Of a stretch of 33,947 bases of DNA, positions 1 through 8,267 are shown piece by piece; within the stretch, counting starts at the first letter, position 1; the number at the start of each line of letters is the position of its first letter. Source of the stretch: Enterocloster bolteae (GTDB taxonomy: Bacteria > Bacillota > Clostridia > Lachnospirales > Lachnospiraceae); the NCBI GenBank assembly GCA_021772025.1, contig JAETNT010000046.1:1-33947 (forward strand), read 5' to 3'. A model generated the notes under the pieces. The model was not told the origin of the DNA. It was given only the letters and a program-made list of their open reading frames with translations, and did no database searches. A program made the translations under genes and the position numbers.

Positions 1-21
1 GCCTCTGCGGAAAGCCAGGTT

Positions 22-1437
22 CTATTGTTCTCTCCCATTCCATTCTCCTTCACTTTCCGCCTCAAAATGTTCTTTTACCAGCTTTACAACCGTACCCGAC
101 AGAAGAAAGAGAGCAATCAGGTTAGGGATGGACATCAAGCCGTTAAAAGTATCCGCAATACTCCACAAAAGCCCTAAATCGACAGTGGCGCCTAAGATGG
201 CTACCAGGGAATAAAAAACCATAAAAGGCCGGATTACCTTTGGTGAAAACAGATATTCTATACATCTGGTCCCATAAAGCCCCCAGCCGATAATGGTAGA
301 AAAAGCAAAACAGCACATAGCCACTGCCGTAAAGATGGAAACCCAGTTTCCATAAGTAGAAGTAAAACCTCGGATTGTAAGCTCTGCTCCCGCGGCGCTG
401 CCATAATTTACCGGCACCCCGCTGCACAGAATCACCAAAGCCGTCAGAGTACAGATCAGAATAGTATCCGTAAACACTTCAAAAATTCCAAACAGCCCTT
501 GTTTTACCGGTTTTCTAGTATCCGCACAGGCATGAGCAATGGGGCCGGTGCCCAAGCCTGCCTCATTGGAAAAAATTCCCCGAGATACGCCGTTTTTCAT
601 ACTTACAAAAAAACTTCCCACTATACCGCCTGTAATGGCTTCCGGGTGAAAGGCTCCGTAAACGATAGAATAAAAAACCTGTGGGACACGCTGCAGGTTT
701 AAAAGCACAACCCCTAGGGCCAGAAGAATATAAAGCAGAGCCATAAATGGCACCAGCCGCTCCGTTACCCGGCCAATTCTTTTAATTCCGCCTAACAATA
801 CCAGACCCACCAGAAAAGCAAGCCCTGTGCCCATTACCAGGTTTCCTACTGTCAAAGAGTCCTCCGTTACCAGATTATAATTAAGCAGAGCTGAGTTTAT
901 TGCCGCCGTAATCGTGTTAACCTGGGTCGCATTTCCTGTACCAAATACGGTAAATACTCCAAAAACAGAAAACACTACCGCAAGCCATCTCCACTCTCTT
1001 CCCAAACCGTTTTTTATATAATACATAGGGCCGCCTACTAATTCCCCGTTTTCATTGGTTTCCCGAAAATGAACAGCCAGAGTTACTTCCGAAAATTTGG
1101 TACACATGCCAAGCAGGGCGGAAACCCACATCCAGAATACCGCTCCCGGCCCTCCAATAGCAATGGCCCCTGCTACTCCGGCAATATTTCCCGTACCTAC
1201 AGTGGCGGCCAAAGCCGTACAGACTGCCTGAAAAGGCGTCATAGCCCCATCGGAAGCCTCTCTTTTGCGGAATACTCTGCCAATGGTAGTTTTCATTGCA
1301 TAGAGGAATTTGCGGATTTGAATAAAGTGAAGACGCAGGCTCAAATATAATCCGACGCCGATAATACAAATCATGGCAGGGACTCCCCAGACGAATGTAT
1401 TGACTGCTTTATTAATTTCTTCGATTGCCTGCAGCAT
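22..1437 (-). CDS. Sodium:alanine (AGCS family) symporter
   Basis: A 471-residue polytopic inner-membrane protein of the alanine/glycine:cation symporter family, which imports small neutral amino acids with Na+. The N-terminal third holds the family signature around GTGNIAGVAGAIAIGGPGA, followed by FWMWVSALLGMCTKFSE; a second conserved stretch is SNEAGLGTGPIAHA. About ten hydrophobic segments are visible. I place the start at the ATG at 1437 rather than the upstream ATG at 1455, because a GGGGGAG ribosome binding site lies just before it and inside the longer reading. It follows the 97-residue hypothetical gene by 47 bp on the same strand. The length matches the family. The substrate (alanine, glycine or glutamine) cannot be told from sequence. 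Confidence 0.93.
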   Translation of the reverse strand: MLQAIEEINKAVNTFVWGVPAMICIIGVGLYLSLRLHFIQIRKFLYAMKTTIGRVFRKREASDGAMTPFQAVCTALAATVGTGNIAGVAGAIAIGGPGAVFWMWVSALLGMCTKFSEVTLAVHFRETNENGELVGGPMYYIKNGLGREWRWLAVVFSVFGVFTVFGTGNATQVNTITAAINSALLNYNLVTEDSLTVGNLVMGTGLAFLVGLVLLGGIKRIGRVTERLVPFMALLYILLALGVVLLNLQRVPQVFYSIVYGAFHPEAITGGIVGSFFVSMKNGVSRGIFSNEAGLGTGPIAHACADTRKPVKQGLFGIFEVFTDTILICTLTALVILCSGVPVNYGSAAGAELTIRGFTSTYGNWVSIFTAVAMCCFAFSTIIGWGLYGTRCIEYLFSPKVIRPFMVFYSLVAILGATVDLGLLWSIADTFNGLMSIPNLIALFLLSGTVVKLVKEHFEAESEGEWNGREQ

Positions 1438-1484
1438 ATACTCTCCCCCCGTCATCTATCCGAAGCCTTCACAGAAAGCTTCGA

Positions 1485-1778
1485 TTATTCACATACTTTT
1501 CTTACTGTATCATAAGTCCGGTTCAGCCATCGGATTCCCTCCTGAATTCCTTCTTCATTGAAATCAAAGAACTCCTGAAGGATCTGCTCCTTAGGCGTGA
1601 CGTCAAAACTAAATGGCTCAGGCCAGGCGGAAACCATAAGCACCGTTTCTTCTTCACCTTCCCCGCCTTCTGTCGGGCGGGATGTCTTTTCCATCCGGTA
1701 GCGCATCCCTTTATAGCTTCCCGTAAATTTGGCTTTTTTAAGATATACGATTGGCATAAACTGGCTTCTGTCCAGCAT
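1485..1778 (-). CDS. Conserved hypothetical protein downstream of polA
   Basis: A 97-residue soluble protein with no signal peptide or membrane segment and no motif I recognise. It has an acidic patch in the middle (EGGEGEEETV) and an aromatic, acidic C-terminal helix (EFFDFNEEGIQEGIRW). The start at 1778 is supported by an AGGAAAGGAAG stretch ending 9-10 nt upstream; an internal Met at residue 8 has no ribosome binding site. It begins 57 bp after polA on the same strand and is probably cotranscribed with it. That is the only clue to its role, and I assign no function. Confidence 0.7.
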   Translation of the reverse strand: MLDRSQFMPIVYLKKAKFTGSYKGMRYRMEKTSRPTEGGEGEEETVLMVSAWPEPFSFDVTPKEQILQEFFDFNEEGIQEGIRWLNRTYDTVRKVCE

Positions 1779-1835
1779 TGCTCTCTGCTTCCTTTCCTGC
1801 TTTTTCAGAGAAAAAATCGGAATCTCTCTGATATC

Positions 1836-4517
1836 TTAATGGGCGTCAAACCAGCTGTCCCCTTCTTTTGCATCTACCTCCAGGGCTACAGACAAGTCCG
1901 CCGCATGTTTCATTTGGTTTTCTAGGATTTCTTTTACCTGGTCCACTTCGGTTTCCAACGCTTCAATCAACAGCTCGTCATGAACCTGCAGCACAATCCG
2001 GGATTTTAATCCCCGGCGGTCCATCTCCTGATCTACCCGAATCATGGCAATTTTCATAATATCCGCCGCGGTTCCCTGAATAGGGGAATTCATTGCCACT
2101 CTCTCACCAAAGGAGCGCTGCATAAAATTAGAGGATTTCAGTTCCGGGATAGGCCGGCGCCTGCCGAACATAGTAGTAACAAAGCCGTGCTCCTTACCGT
2201 CTGACACCTGTTTGTCCAAAAATTCCTTCACCCCGGGATAAGTCTCAAAATAGGTATTGATGTATTCCAGAGCTTCCTTTCTGGAAATGCTTAAATCTTC
2301 GCTTAGGCCGAAAGCGCTGATACCGTAAACAATACCGAAATTTACTGCCTTGGCGTTTCGTCTCATAAGAGGAGTTACTTCCTCCAAGGGAATATGAAAT
2401 ACCTGGGAGGCAGTAATCGCGTGAATATCCTGAGCTGATCGGTATGCCTCAATGAGCCGTTCATCGCCGGACATGTGGGCCAAGATCCGAAGCTCAATCT
2501 GAGAATAATCAGCATCCACAAAAGTGCAGCCCTGCTCAGGCACAAATACCCTGCGAATTTCCCGGCCCAATTCCATCCGCACCGGAATGTTCTGCAGATT
2601 TGGTTCGGTGCTGCTAATACGCCCGGTAGCCGTAATGGTCTGGTTGAATTTGCCATGAATCCGCTGATCCGTTCCGATAAAAGCAGCCAGCCCCTCCGCA
2701 TAAGTAGAATAAAGCTTGGTAAGCTGGCGGTAATCCAGAATCATCCGAACCGCCGGTACATCCGGAGCTAATTTTTCCAATACATCCGCTGCTGTGGAAT
2801 AGCCGGTTTTGGTCTTTTTTCCGCCTTTTAAGCCCATTTTTTCAAACAGCACCTCTCCCAGCTGCTTTGGAGAATTAATATTAAACTTCTCTCCTGTGGC
2901 CGCATAAATCTCCTTTTCCAGCTTGTCAATGCGGATCTTCAGCCGGCTTCCGTAATCTTTTAATTCCTGGCGCTCCACCTTAACCCCTGCCTCCTCCATT
3001 CGGTACAGGCTGTAGATCAAAGGCATTTCAATATCTGTAAACAGGGCTTTCATTCCCGTTTCTTCCAGCTTTTTATTGAGAACAGGGGCTGTTTTCCATA
3101 AGGAATACCCCAAGAAGCATACACAGTCCAATGCCTTTTGGTTTTCTTCCGCCAGAGCCTTGCCAAGAGCTGCTTTGCCTAATAAATCTGCCTGGGAAGG
3201 CAGTGTAATACCGCCGTAATCTCTTGCCAGATCGTCGTATCCATAGGTGTCCTTTAAAGGGTTTAAAAGATAGCCGGCCACGGCGGCATCTCTTACCCCA
3301 TCCCCCCAGGACAGGTTCAAGAACGGAAGCTGGCTTTTTAAATCCAGCACCCAGACCATTTCCTGTTTTTTCCTGCAAAGGCCCTCCAGCTTATCCGCCA
3401 GATACCGGCCGGTTGTAAAGCCTTCCGCCGGAATAAAATAGGAATCCTCCGGTCCAAAGCATAGGGCAAGGCCGGCAATACAGCCGTAGATATCCTGACC
3501 AGCACCTAAAAGCTCATGGACAGAATCTGTAATAAGCTGAGCGCCTGTGACCTCTGCCTCCTCAGCCTTTAAAAATACCTCTTCTGCTCCGGAAAAATCC
3601 TTTATCACCCGGAAGCGGCTCCGAATATTGCTTTCATCCTGCCCTTGGGAAACTTGGGAAAAGCGGGCCAGAATGGATTTAAACTCCAGCCGCTTCATAT
3701 ACTGATAAGCCTCCTGAGTATATAGATTCCCAATCTCCGCATCCTTATAGGAAAAAGGGATACCGCAATCGATGCAGATAGTGGCCAGGGTTTTGCTGAG
3801 CCGGGCCAGGCCGTAGTGCTCTTCCAACGCTTTTTTTGCCCTTGGAGGCTTAATTTCCTCTAAATGAGCATAAGCGTTTTCAATAGTTCCATAAGAGGCG
3901 ATTATAGCAGTAGCGGTCTTTTCTCCAATAGAAGGAACTCCGGGAATATTGTCAGAGGAATCTCCCATCAAAGCTTTTACCTCAATAAATTCTGCCGGAG
4001 TCACACCGTATTCCTGTTTTACATCCTCCGGATAATAATCCTTAATCTCCGTTTTCCCTTTAGCAGTTCTGGGAATCCGAATCTTAATATGAGTATCGGC
4101 AAGCTGCAGCAGATCCCTGTCGCCGGATACCACTGAAACCTCCACCCCTTCTTTTGCCTGGTTCTTGGCCACGGTTCCCAAAATGTCGTCTGCCTCAAAT
4201 CCGGACATGGTAAGGATGGGAACTCCCATGGCTTCCAGTACTTCTTTTATCAGGGGAACCTGCTCATGAAGCTCTGCAGGCATAGGCTTGCGGGTACCCT
4301 TGTACTGGTCAAACATCTTGTGGCGGAAGGTAGGATCCTTTAAATCAAAAGCCACTGCCAGGTGATCCGCCTGCTCCTCGTCTAAAATTTTAAACATTAT
4401 ATTGAGAAATCCATAGACTGCATTGGTGTGAAGTCCCTCCGAATTGGTCAAATCCGGAACTCCGTAAAAGGCTCTGTTTAAAATGCTGTGGCCGTCAATT
4501 AATACCAGTTTTTCCAT
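1836..4517 (-). CDS. polA: DNA polymerase I
   Basis: Repair and Okazaki-fragment-processing polymerase, 893 residues. Three domains are visible. The N-terminal 5'-3' exonuclease/flap domain opens with LVLIDGHSILNRAFYG and contains GDSSDNIPGVPSIGEKTA. The middle 3'-5' exonuclease-like domain (about 300-500) lacks the DxE and later Asp residues expected for proofreading, so it is probably inactive, as in Bacillus-type Pol I. The C-terminal polymerase domain carries motif A (DADYSQIELR), motif B (RRNAKAVNFGIVYG) and motif C (QVHDELLIEA). The start at 4517 is chosen over the ATG at 4529 because GAGG sits 6 nt before it. It follows the zf-HC2 gene with almost no gap, suggesting cotranscription. 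Confidence 0.97.
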   Translation of the reverse strand: MEKLVLIDGHSILNRAFYGVPDLTNSEGLHTNAVYGFLNIMFKILDEEQADHLAVAFDLKDPTFRHKMFDQYKGTRKPMPAELHEQVPLIKEVLEAMGVPILTMSGFEADDILGTVAKNQAKEGVEVSVVSGDRDLLQLADTHIKIRIPRTAKGKTEIKDYYPEDVKQEYGVTPAEFIEVKALMGDSSDNIPGVPSIGEKTATAIIASYGTIENAYAHLEEIKPPRAKKALEEHYGLARLSKTLATICIDCGIPFSYKDAEIGNLYTQEAYQYMKRLEFKSILARFSQVSQGQDESNIRSRFRVIKDFSGAEEVFLKAEEAEVTGAQLITDSVHELLGAGQDIYGCIAGLALCFGPEDSYFIPAEGFTTGRYLADKLEGLCRKKQEMVWVLDLKSQLPFLNLSWGDGVRDAAVAGYLLNPLKDTYGYDDLARDYGGITLPSQADLLGKAALGKALAEENQKALDCVCFLGYSLWKTAPVLNKKLEETGMKALFTDIEMPLIYSLYRMEEAGVKVERQELKDYGSRLKIRIDKLEKEIYAATGEKFNINSPKQLGEVLFEKMGLKGGKKTKTGYSTAADVLEKLAPDVPAVRMILDYRQLTKLYSTYAEGLAAFIGTDQRIHGKFNQTITATGRISSTEPNLQNIPVRMELGREIRRVFVPEQGCTFVDADYSQIELRILAHMSGDERLIEAYRSAQDIHAITASQVFHIPLEEVTPLMRRNAKAVNFGIVYGISAFGLSEDLSISRKEALEYINTYFETYPGVKEFLDKQVSDGKEHGFVTTMFGRRRPIPELKSSNFMQRSFGERVAMNSPIQGTAADIMKIAMIRVDQEMDRRGLKSRIVLQVHDELLIEALETEVDQVKEILENQMKHAADLSVALEVDAKEGDSWFDAH

Positions 4518-4529
4518 ACTATACCTCAT

Positions 4530-4871
4530 TTATAAAAATAGTCCCAGGAGTCGAAGCTGCATAATAATGATCACGGCAAGCCCCATTATCATCAAAGTAT
4601 CTACCGAATATCTGACGGCCTGAAACATTCTGACCCTGCGGACATGCTGCCTGGACTGGTCCAGCAGTTCTTCCATCTCGCCTTTAATGTTGTAATTATC
4701 CGCATCAGAATCAAGCTGTCGAATCCCCAGATCCACAGTAAAGTAGATTTCCAGCTCTTCCTGGCAGTTCTCACATCCTTCTATATGTTCCAGAAATTCT
4801 TCCAGCTGCTCCTCGTCAAGCTCCCCATGGATATATGGGATAACCAGGCGCTCTGCCTCCTGACAATTCAT
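4530..4871 (-). CDS. Zinc-finger (zf-HC2) membrane protein, anti-sigma-factor-like
   Basis: A 113-residue protein starting MNCQEAERLVIPYIHGELDE, with an H-x3-C-x2-C arrangement (HIEGCENCQ) typical of the zf-HC2 fold of anti-sigma factors. It ends in one transmembrane segment (MIMGLAVIIIMQL) and has an amphipathic acidic linker between. Such proteins sit in the membrane with the zinc domain in the cytoplasm. No ECF sigma gene is adjacent, so the anti-sigma role is only a family inference. The start at 4871 follows GGAGG by 7 nt. A longer open reading extends back through the tRNA gene and is not real. It lies between the tRNA-Leu terminator and polA and is probably the first gene of the polA operon. 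Confidence 0.8.
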   Translation of the reverse strand: MNCQEAERLVIPYIHGELDEEQLEEFLEHIEGCENCQEELEIYFTVDLGIRQLDSDADNYNIKGEMEELLDQSRQHVRRVRMFQAVRYSVDTLMIMGLAVIIIMQLRLLGLFL

Positions 4872-4921
4872 AGTATGGCCTCCCGTCTTAAAAATAGTCG
4901 GTTCCTGGGCACTGAGAGTAT

Positions 4922-4962
4922 GAAAAAAACCCGAAAGCCTATTGACGAATAAGCCTTCGGGT
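4922..4962 (-). terminator. Intrinsic terminator of tRNA-Leu
   Basis: Read on the minus strand, ACCCGAAGGCTTATT pairs with AATAGGCTTTCGGGT across a CGTC loop (15 bp with two G-U pairs) and is followed by seven T. It lies 16 bp beyond the tRNA 3' end and 50 bp before the zf-HC2 start, so it separates tRNA transcription from the polA operon or acts as an attenuator. Confidence 0.9.
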
Positions 4963-4977
4963 GCCCCTGCCAAGGAG

Positions 4978-5060
4978 TGCCGGCTGCGGGACTTGAACCC
5001 GCACGATGTCGCCATCAATGGATTTTGAGTCCACCTCGTCTGCCATTCCGACAAGCCGGC
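4978..5060 (-). tRNA. tRNA-Leu (anticodon CAA)
   Basis: An 83-nt class II tRNA. The acceptor arms are GCCGGCU and AGCCGGC with discriminator A. The anticodon stem GUGGA/UCCAU holds the loop CUCAAAA, giving anticodon CAA (reads UUG). The T arm is GCGGGUUCAAGUCCCGC, and a long variable arm is present as expected for leucine. CCA is not encoded: the bases after the discriminator read CTC. It is preceded by a good promoter and followed by a strong terminator, so it is a single-gene unit. Confidence 0.96.
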
Positions 5061-5079
5061 TTGCTTTGCAACGAGTATT

Positions 5080-5108
5080 ATTCTAGCATAAGATCCAGGA
5101 TTTTGCAA
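5080..5108 (-). promoter_or_regulatory. Promoter of tRNA-Leu
   Basis: On the minus strand TTGCAA (5108-5103), a 17-bp spacer, and TAGAAT (5085-5080) preceded by TG, an extended -10 element. The -10 ends 19 bp before the tRNA 5' end, a normal distance for a short tRNA leader. Confidence 0.75.
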
Positions 5109-5137
5109 GCAGTTTTTTGTTTCTAAATGACGGCTGG

Positions 5138-6205
5138 CTAAACGTTCATGAATTGCCGGCTGTTTACAGTCGCACACAAACGTCTTTTTGCAATTTCCGT
5201 GTATTGGTTGCTCAAATCGATTCCAATCCCTTTTCTACCCAGCCGGACGGCAGCATCTACGGTGCTTCCTGTTCCTGAAAACGGATCCAGCACGATCCCT
5301 CCTACAGGGCAAGTAGATAAAATCGGAACGCGCAATAATTCTTCCGGAAAGACAGCGCAATGGGCATCTTTTCTCCAAATGTCTTCCGGAACGATTCTCC
5401 AGATGTTTGACGGTAAAAACCCTTTTTTCCGCATTTTTACGATAAAAAATCCCTTTTCACTAAGTTCTTTTGCACGTCCGCTGATTTTCTTGCTCTCACT
5501 ATGATATACTCTTTGCTCTCCTCTTATGGTCATTCGAAAATCAACAATCTCTCCCCGCTTCATCTCATCCAGCGTTTCATTCAATGCGGCGAGGGCATTC
5601 TGCTTTTCCGCATCAGATAAAGCTTCTGAGCCTTGAATTTGAGAGAAATATTTTTTTCCGGTTACTCCTGTAGCGGAGATGATTTCTCCGTTTTTCTCAT
5701 AGGCTGCTTTTTCCGGAACGATTCTTACTGCATCTGCATCAAAATAGTATTTACTGTTTTTTACAAATTGAAATACATGTTCGTAGATATCCCGAAAGCG
5801 ATCTTTACAGCTCTGTGTGCCTTTCATTTGATCCCACACAATGTCACTCCTAAGGATCCAGCCCTCTTTTTCCATTGCCAAAGCAACGCGCCATGGCATC
5901 CCCATCAAACACTTTTTCCAGAATTTGTCCCCTATATTGAGCCAAAATGCCCCGGAAGGCTTTAGCACTCTTTTCAGTTCCCGTATCACTGCCATAAGAT
6001 TTTCAACATATTCATCCGGAGAAGCTTCCATCCCGATGATATTTGATAATTCTCCATTATAATCCTCATATATTCTCTGCTGCCAGTACGGCGGTGATGT
6101 AATAATACAATCTATACTATTATCCGGAATACGCTTCAGGACATTTGCACTGTCGCCTATTTCAAAACAATATGGGGATTTCCCATTTAACACATTTTCA
6201 ATCAT
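5138..6205 (-). CDS. Beta-class DNA methyltransferase of a type II R-M system
   Basis: Site-specific DNA methyltransferase of 355 residues that would protect the host from the adjacent nuclease. Motif order is beta class: the catalytic motif IV TSPPYW (residues 36-41) comes before the AdoMet-binding motif I DPFSGTGST (307-315). SPPYW is more usual in N4-cytosine than N6-adenine enzymes, but the modified base is an inference. Residues about 150-265 between the motifs are the likely target-recognition region. The start ATG at 6205 overlaps the endonuclease stop by 4 bp (ATGA) and has GGAG 7 nt upstream inside the endonuclease gene, so translation is probably coupled. The order nuclease first, methylase second is notable because no controller (C) gene is present. 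Confidence 0.93.
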   Translation of the reverse strand: MIENVLNGKSPYCFEIGDSANVLKRIPDNSIDCIITSPPYWQQRIYEDYNGELSNIIGMEASPDEYVENLMAVIRELKRVLKPSGAFWLNIGDKFWKKCLMGMPWRVALAMEKEGWILRSDIVWDQMKGTQSCKDRFRDIYEHVFQFVKNSKYYFDADAVRIVPEKAAYEKNGEIISATGVTGKKYFSQIQGSEALSDAEKQNALAALNETLDEMKRGEIVDFRMTIRGEQRVYHSESKKISGRAKELSEKGFFIVKMRKKGFLPSNIWRIVPEDIWRKDAHCAVFPEELLRVPILSTCPVGGIVLDPFSGTGSTVDAAVRLGRKGIGIDLSNQYTEIAKRRLCATVNSRQFMNV

Positions 6206-7056
6206 TTAATTGCTCCATCCTCCCGGCCTTTTTTTACTGCATTTTCAAGAAATTTGTTCTGGGTCAAGTATTGGTCCGGATTCGCCCCCGCTAAAATTTT
6301 GTTAATCCCATTTAAATCGGTGCTTACATGGCGGCTTTCTGCAAGTTCAAATTTCTTTTCTTCTCCATTCCAGCAAAGCCGGTATGTCATAAAATGAATC
6401 ACATCATTGAAATCTTGACGCAGATCCGATGTATCAACCGCGTTTTCTAAATATTCCAATGCAACATCCTGAATCACAAAAACTATTTTTTTATTCCACG
6501 TCTCTACAACCTGCCCTTTTTTATAAACCTGCTGCATCATGGTTTTCATAAATTCATTGGCCCAGTTTAATCCATATGTATAGGTACTCGTATATCGTCC
6601 ATATTTTAAAAGGTCCTTCACATAGGGATACGGCGAGCCGGTGGTTCCATTGGCCTGAAACTCTACGCAGAAAAAGTCAGACGGATTTTTTCCCTGTGCA
6701 TCCGTTTTCACGGCTACATAATCTACATTCCCGCTAACTCCCATATTCACTTCTTTTACCCATGCATAGTACTGCCATTCCGGGAAAAACATATCATGAA
6801 TAGACTGAAAAACGATCTTTTCCAAAAAACGAAAAGGGCAAATAATAACCGGCTCATAATGGTCGAGAAAAGAGCCCTGATATCCCAAAGAGCAGATTCC
6901 CACCTTAATATGAGGCTCACTTTTTCGCGGCTTCGTACATTCCCGCCCTAAATATGGACAAAATTGAGCTTCTCTGTCATTTTTTGCCTCTTCAGAATTA
7001 TCGTTATATATATGTCCAAAAACTTCTATGGGGTACCTTCCGATTTTGGGTTTCAT
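6202..7056 (-). CDS. NotI-family type II restriction endonuclease
   Basis: A 284-residue protein that I recognise as NotI-like. The N terminus reads IEVFGHIYNDNSEEAKND, followed by four cysteines (33, 40, 55, 73), CPYLGREC...GIC...IICPF, corresponding to the cysteine-ligated iron site known in NotI. The PD-(D/E)XK-type centre appears as D112 (NVDYVA) and E132-x-Q134 (VEFQANG); the ExQ variant is also how NotI is built. The partner methylase follows directly. Start 7056 has AGAGG 7 nt upstream. The target sequence cannot be read from the protein; the NotI octamer is only a guess. Relative to NotI (about 380 residues) it is shorter, mainly at the C terminus. Confidence 0.85.
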   Translation of the reverse strand: MKPKIGRYPIEVFGHIYNDNSEEAKNDREAQFCPYLGRECTKPRKSEPHIKVGICSLGYQGSFLDHYEPVIICPFRFLEKIVFQSIHDMFFPEWQYYAWVKEVNMGVSGNVDYVAVKTDAQGKNPSDFFCVEFQANGTTGSPYPYVKDLLKYGRYTSTYTYGLNWANEFMKTMMQQVYKKGQVVETWNKKIVFVIQDVALEYLENAVDTSDLRQDFNDVIHFMTYRLCWNGEEKKFELAESRHVSTDLNGINKILAGANPDQYLTQNKFLENAVKKGREDGAIK

Positions 7057-7099
7057 CTCTCGTCCTCTATCTTATCATTATTCCTGCTTTTTGTGCAAG

Positions 7100-7140
7100 T
7101 GATACTCTATATCATAAATGATACTCCCTCTAAACAGCAA
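7100..7140 (-). promoter_or_regulatory. Promoter and probable operator of the R-M operon
   Basis: On the minus strand TTGCTG (7140-7135), an 18-bp spacer and TATGAT (7116-7111). The -10 is embedded in a palindrome TATCAT-TT-ATGATA (7123-7110), and GAGTATCA occurs twice 19 bp apart (7126-7119 and 7107-7100), the second at the expected transcription start. The arrangement suggests repressor binding across the -10. No C-protein gene is present, so the regulator may be the methylase or nuclease itself, or a host factor. Confidence 0.55.
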
Positions 7141-7203
7141 CCCTTTTCCGGCATTTTCATAAAATCTTAATGATTTCATCTCCCATCCCGAAAGCATTTA
7201 TGA

Positions 7204-7341
7204 TATAATATGAACACTTGGCGAGGTCCTATCGAGCCTAGTGAGAATATATACCTGACCACTTAGTGAGGTATTTCACGAACTTAGTGGGAATGGTATA
7301 ATATGAACACTTGGCGAGGTCCTATCGAGCCTAGTGAGAAT
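7204..7341 (+). repeat. Three-copy hairpin repeat, two copies with TATAAT
   Basis: A 45-bp sequence occurs twice without mismatch (7204-7248 and 7297-7341), beginning with TATAAT and containing a hairpin (7215-7243 and 7308-7336). A third, diverged hairpin lies between them (7260-7289). Each hairpin has arms CACTT-3 nt and 3 nt-TAGTG with one T-T mismatch, then GA on both sides of the loop, which would form tandem sheared G-A pairs. Two base pairs differ between copy types in a compensated way. The array sits immediately upstream of the gene at 7376 and may supply its promoter and 5' leader. I do not recognise the family. Confidence 0.8.
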
Positions 7342-7375
7342 TAGCACCCAACACTACTAATGAAAAGGAGCAATT

Positions 7376-8206
7376 ATGAATAAAAAAGTAATTCTTGGCA
7401 TTTCCGCCGCCGCAGTGGTAGCCGTTATCGCAGGAGCCGGCACTGCCCTTATGACTTCCGCGCCTCCGGAGAAGATTGATTTGTCCTCCACCCACACCAC
7501 CTCAGCCCCCTCCGAGGAGGAAACCTTACCGCCAGAGACTACTGCCTCGCCGGAAACCACAGCGCCGGAACCTTCTTCCCGGACGGAAGAGACTATTGTA
7601 AAGGTTTCCGCTTCCATAGAGACCTATACCTCCGGTAAAGTTTCGATTGAATATCCTCAGGTAGAAGGGTTAAGCGATGAGGCGCTTCAAACCTCTATTA
7701 ACGATACCCTCCGCTCCAATGCCCTTTCTGCCGCTGCCGGATACGGGGCTGATGAAGCTAAGGACGCATTTTCCGTAAAATGTCAAGTGATTTCCATTGA
7801 CCGCCGCAGCCTTACAGCCCTTTATACCGGCCTTTTTACCCCGGAAGGCGCCGCCTATTCTACCAATGTTTTTTACACCAACACTATGGATCTGAGGGAC
7901 GGCTCTAATCTAGGCTTAAATGATTTTACCGATTCCTATACCATGGCCGGATATGTGTTAAGCTCTGATGTGGCATTCTCCGGTTTAACCGACGAGCAGA
8001 CTGCCGCCGCTCTTGACTACCGTGCGACTTTGACCATTGAGGAATTTACCGATATCTTTAACCGGGCGGATTTCCCCCTTCAGACCGGCGTGGAATGGCC
8101 TCCGTCTTTCAGCTATGAAAAGCAGGGAAGCATTTTCTTTACTTTCCCTGTTCCCCATGCTCTGGGCGATTATGTAACTGTGCGATTTGATCCTTCTACT
8201 AAGTGA
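7376..8206 (+). CDS. Exported membrane-anchored protein, PdaC/RsiV-like (DUF3298-type)
   Basis: A 276-residue protein. Residues 4-26 form an N-terminal hydrophobic anchor (VILGISAAAVVAVIAGAG). Residues about 30-72 are a Thr/Ser/Pro/Glu-rich low-complexity linker of the kind that spans the cell wall. The globular extracellular part (75-276) has the pattern of the DUF4163/DUF3298 region found in PdaC and RsiV: a KVSIEYPQVEGL strand near its start, and a late NRADFPLQTGVEWP-to-YVTVRFDPS strand region. Whether it binds lysozyme or peptidoglycan is unknown. Start 7376 follows AAGGAG by 5 nt. It is transcribed away from the R-M operon, with the hairpin repeats in between, and upp follows 61 bp later. 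Confidence 0.75.
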   Translation: MNKKVILGISAAAVVAVIAGAGTALMTSAPPEKIDLSSTHTTSAPSEEETLPPETTASPETTAPEPSSRTEETIVKVSASIETYTSGKVSIEYPQVEGLSDEALQTSINDTLRSNALSAAAGYGADEAKDAFSVKCQVISIDRRSLTALYTGLFTPEGAAYSTNVFYTNTMDLRDGSNLGLNDFTDSYTMAGYVLSSDVAFSGLTDEQTAAALDYRATLTIEEFTDIFNRADFPLQTGVEWPPSFSYEKQGSIFFTFPVPHALGDYVTVRFDPSTK

Positions 8207-8267
8207 CGGAATATTTTGCAGGGACACATTGTAGGAATTTAATTTTTAGGAAGAAAGGGAGATTCAT

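Noticed and set aside
1461..1483. Hairpin CGAAGC/GCTTCG between the 97-residue gene and the symporter
   Set aside because: No T run follows, and the next gene's ribosome binding site is close by; not supported as a terminator.
1425..1925. 166-codon plus-strand open frame
   Set aside because: Antisense to the end of polA and the 97-residue gene; composition does not look like protein.
4872..5177. N-terminal extension of the zf-HC2 gene
   Set aside because: It would translate the tRNA-Leu gene and its terminator. The ribosome binding site before 4871 and the conserved start fit the short form.
5138..7056. Integrative element attached to tRNA-Leu
   Set aside because: The R-M genes lie on the 5' side of the tRNA, no integrase is present, and no repeated tRNA 3' end was seen.
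7204..7341. CRISPR array
   Set aside because: Only three units, a diverged middle copy, no uniform spacers and no cas genes; the repeats fold as individual hairpins with covariation.
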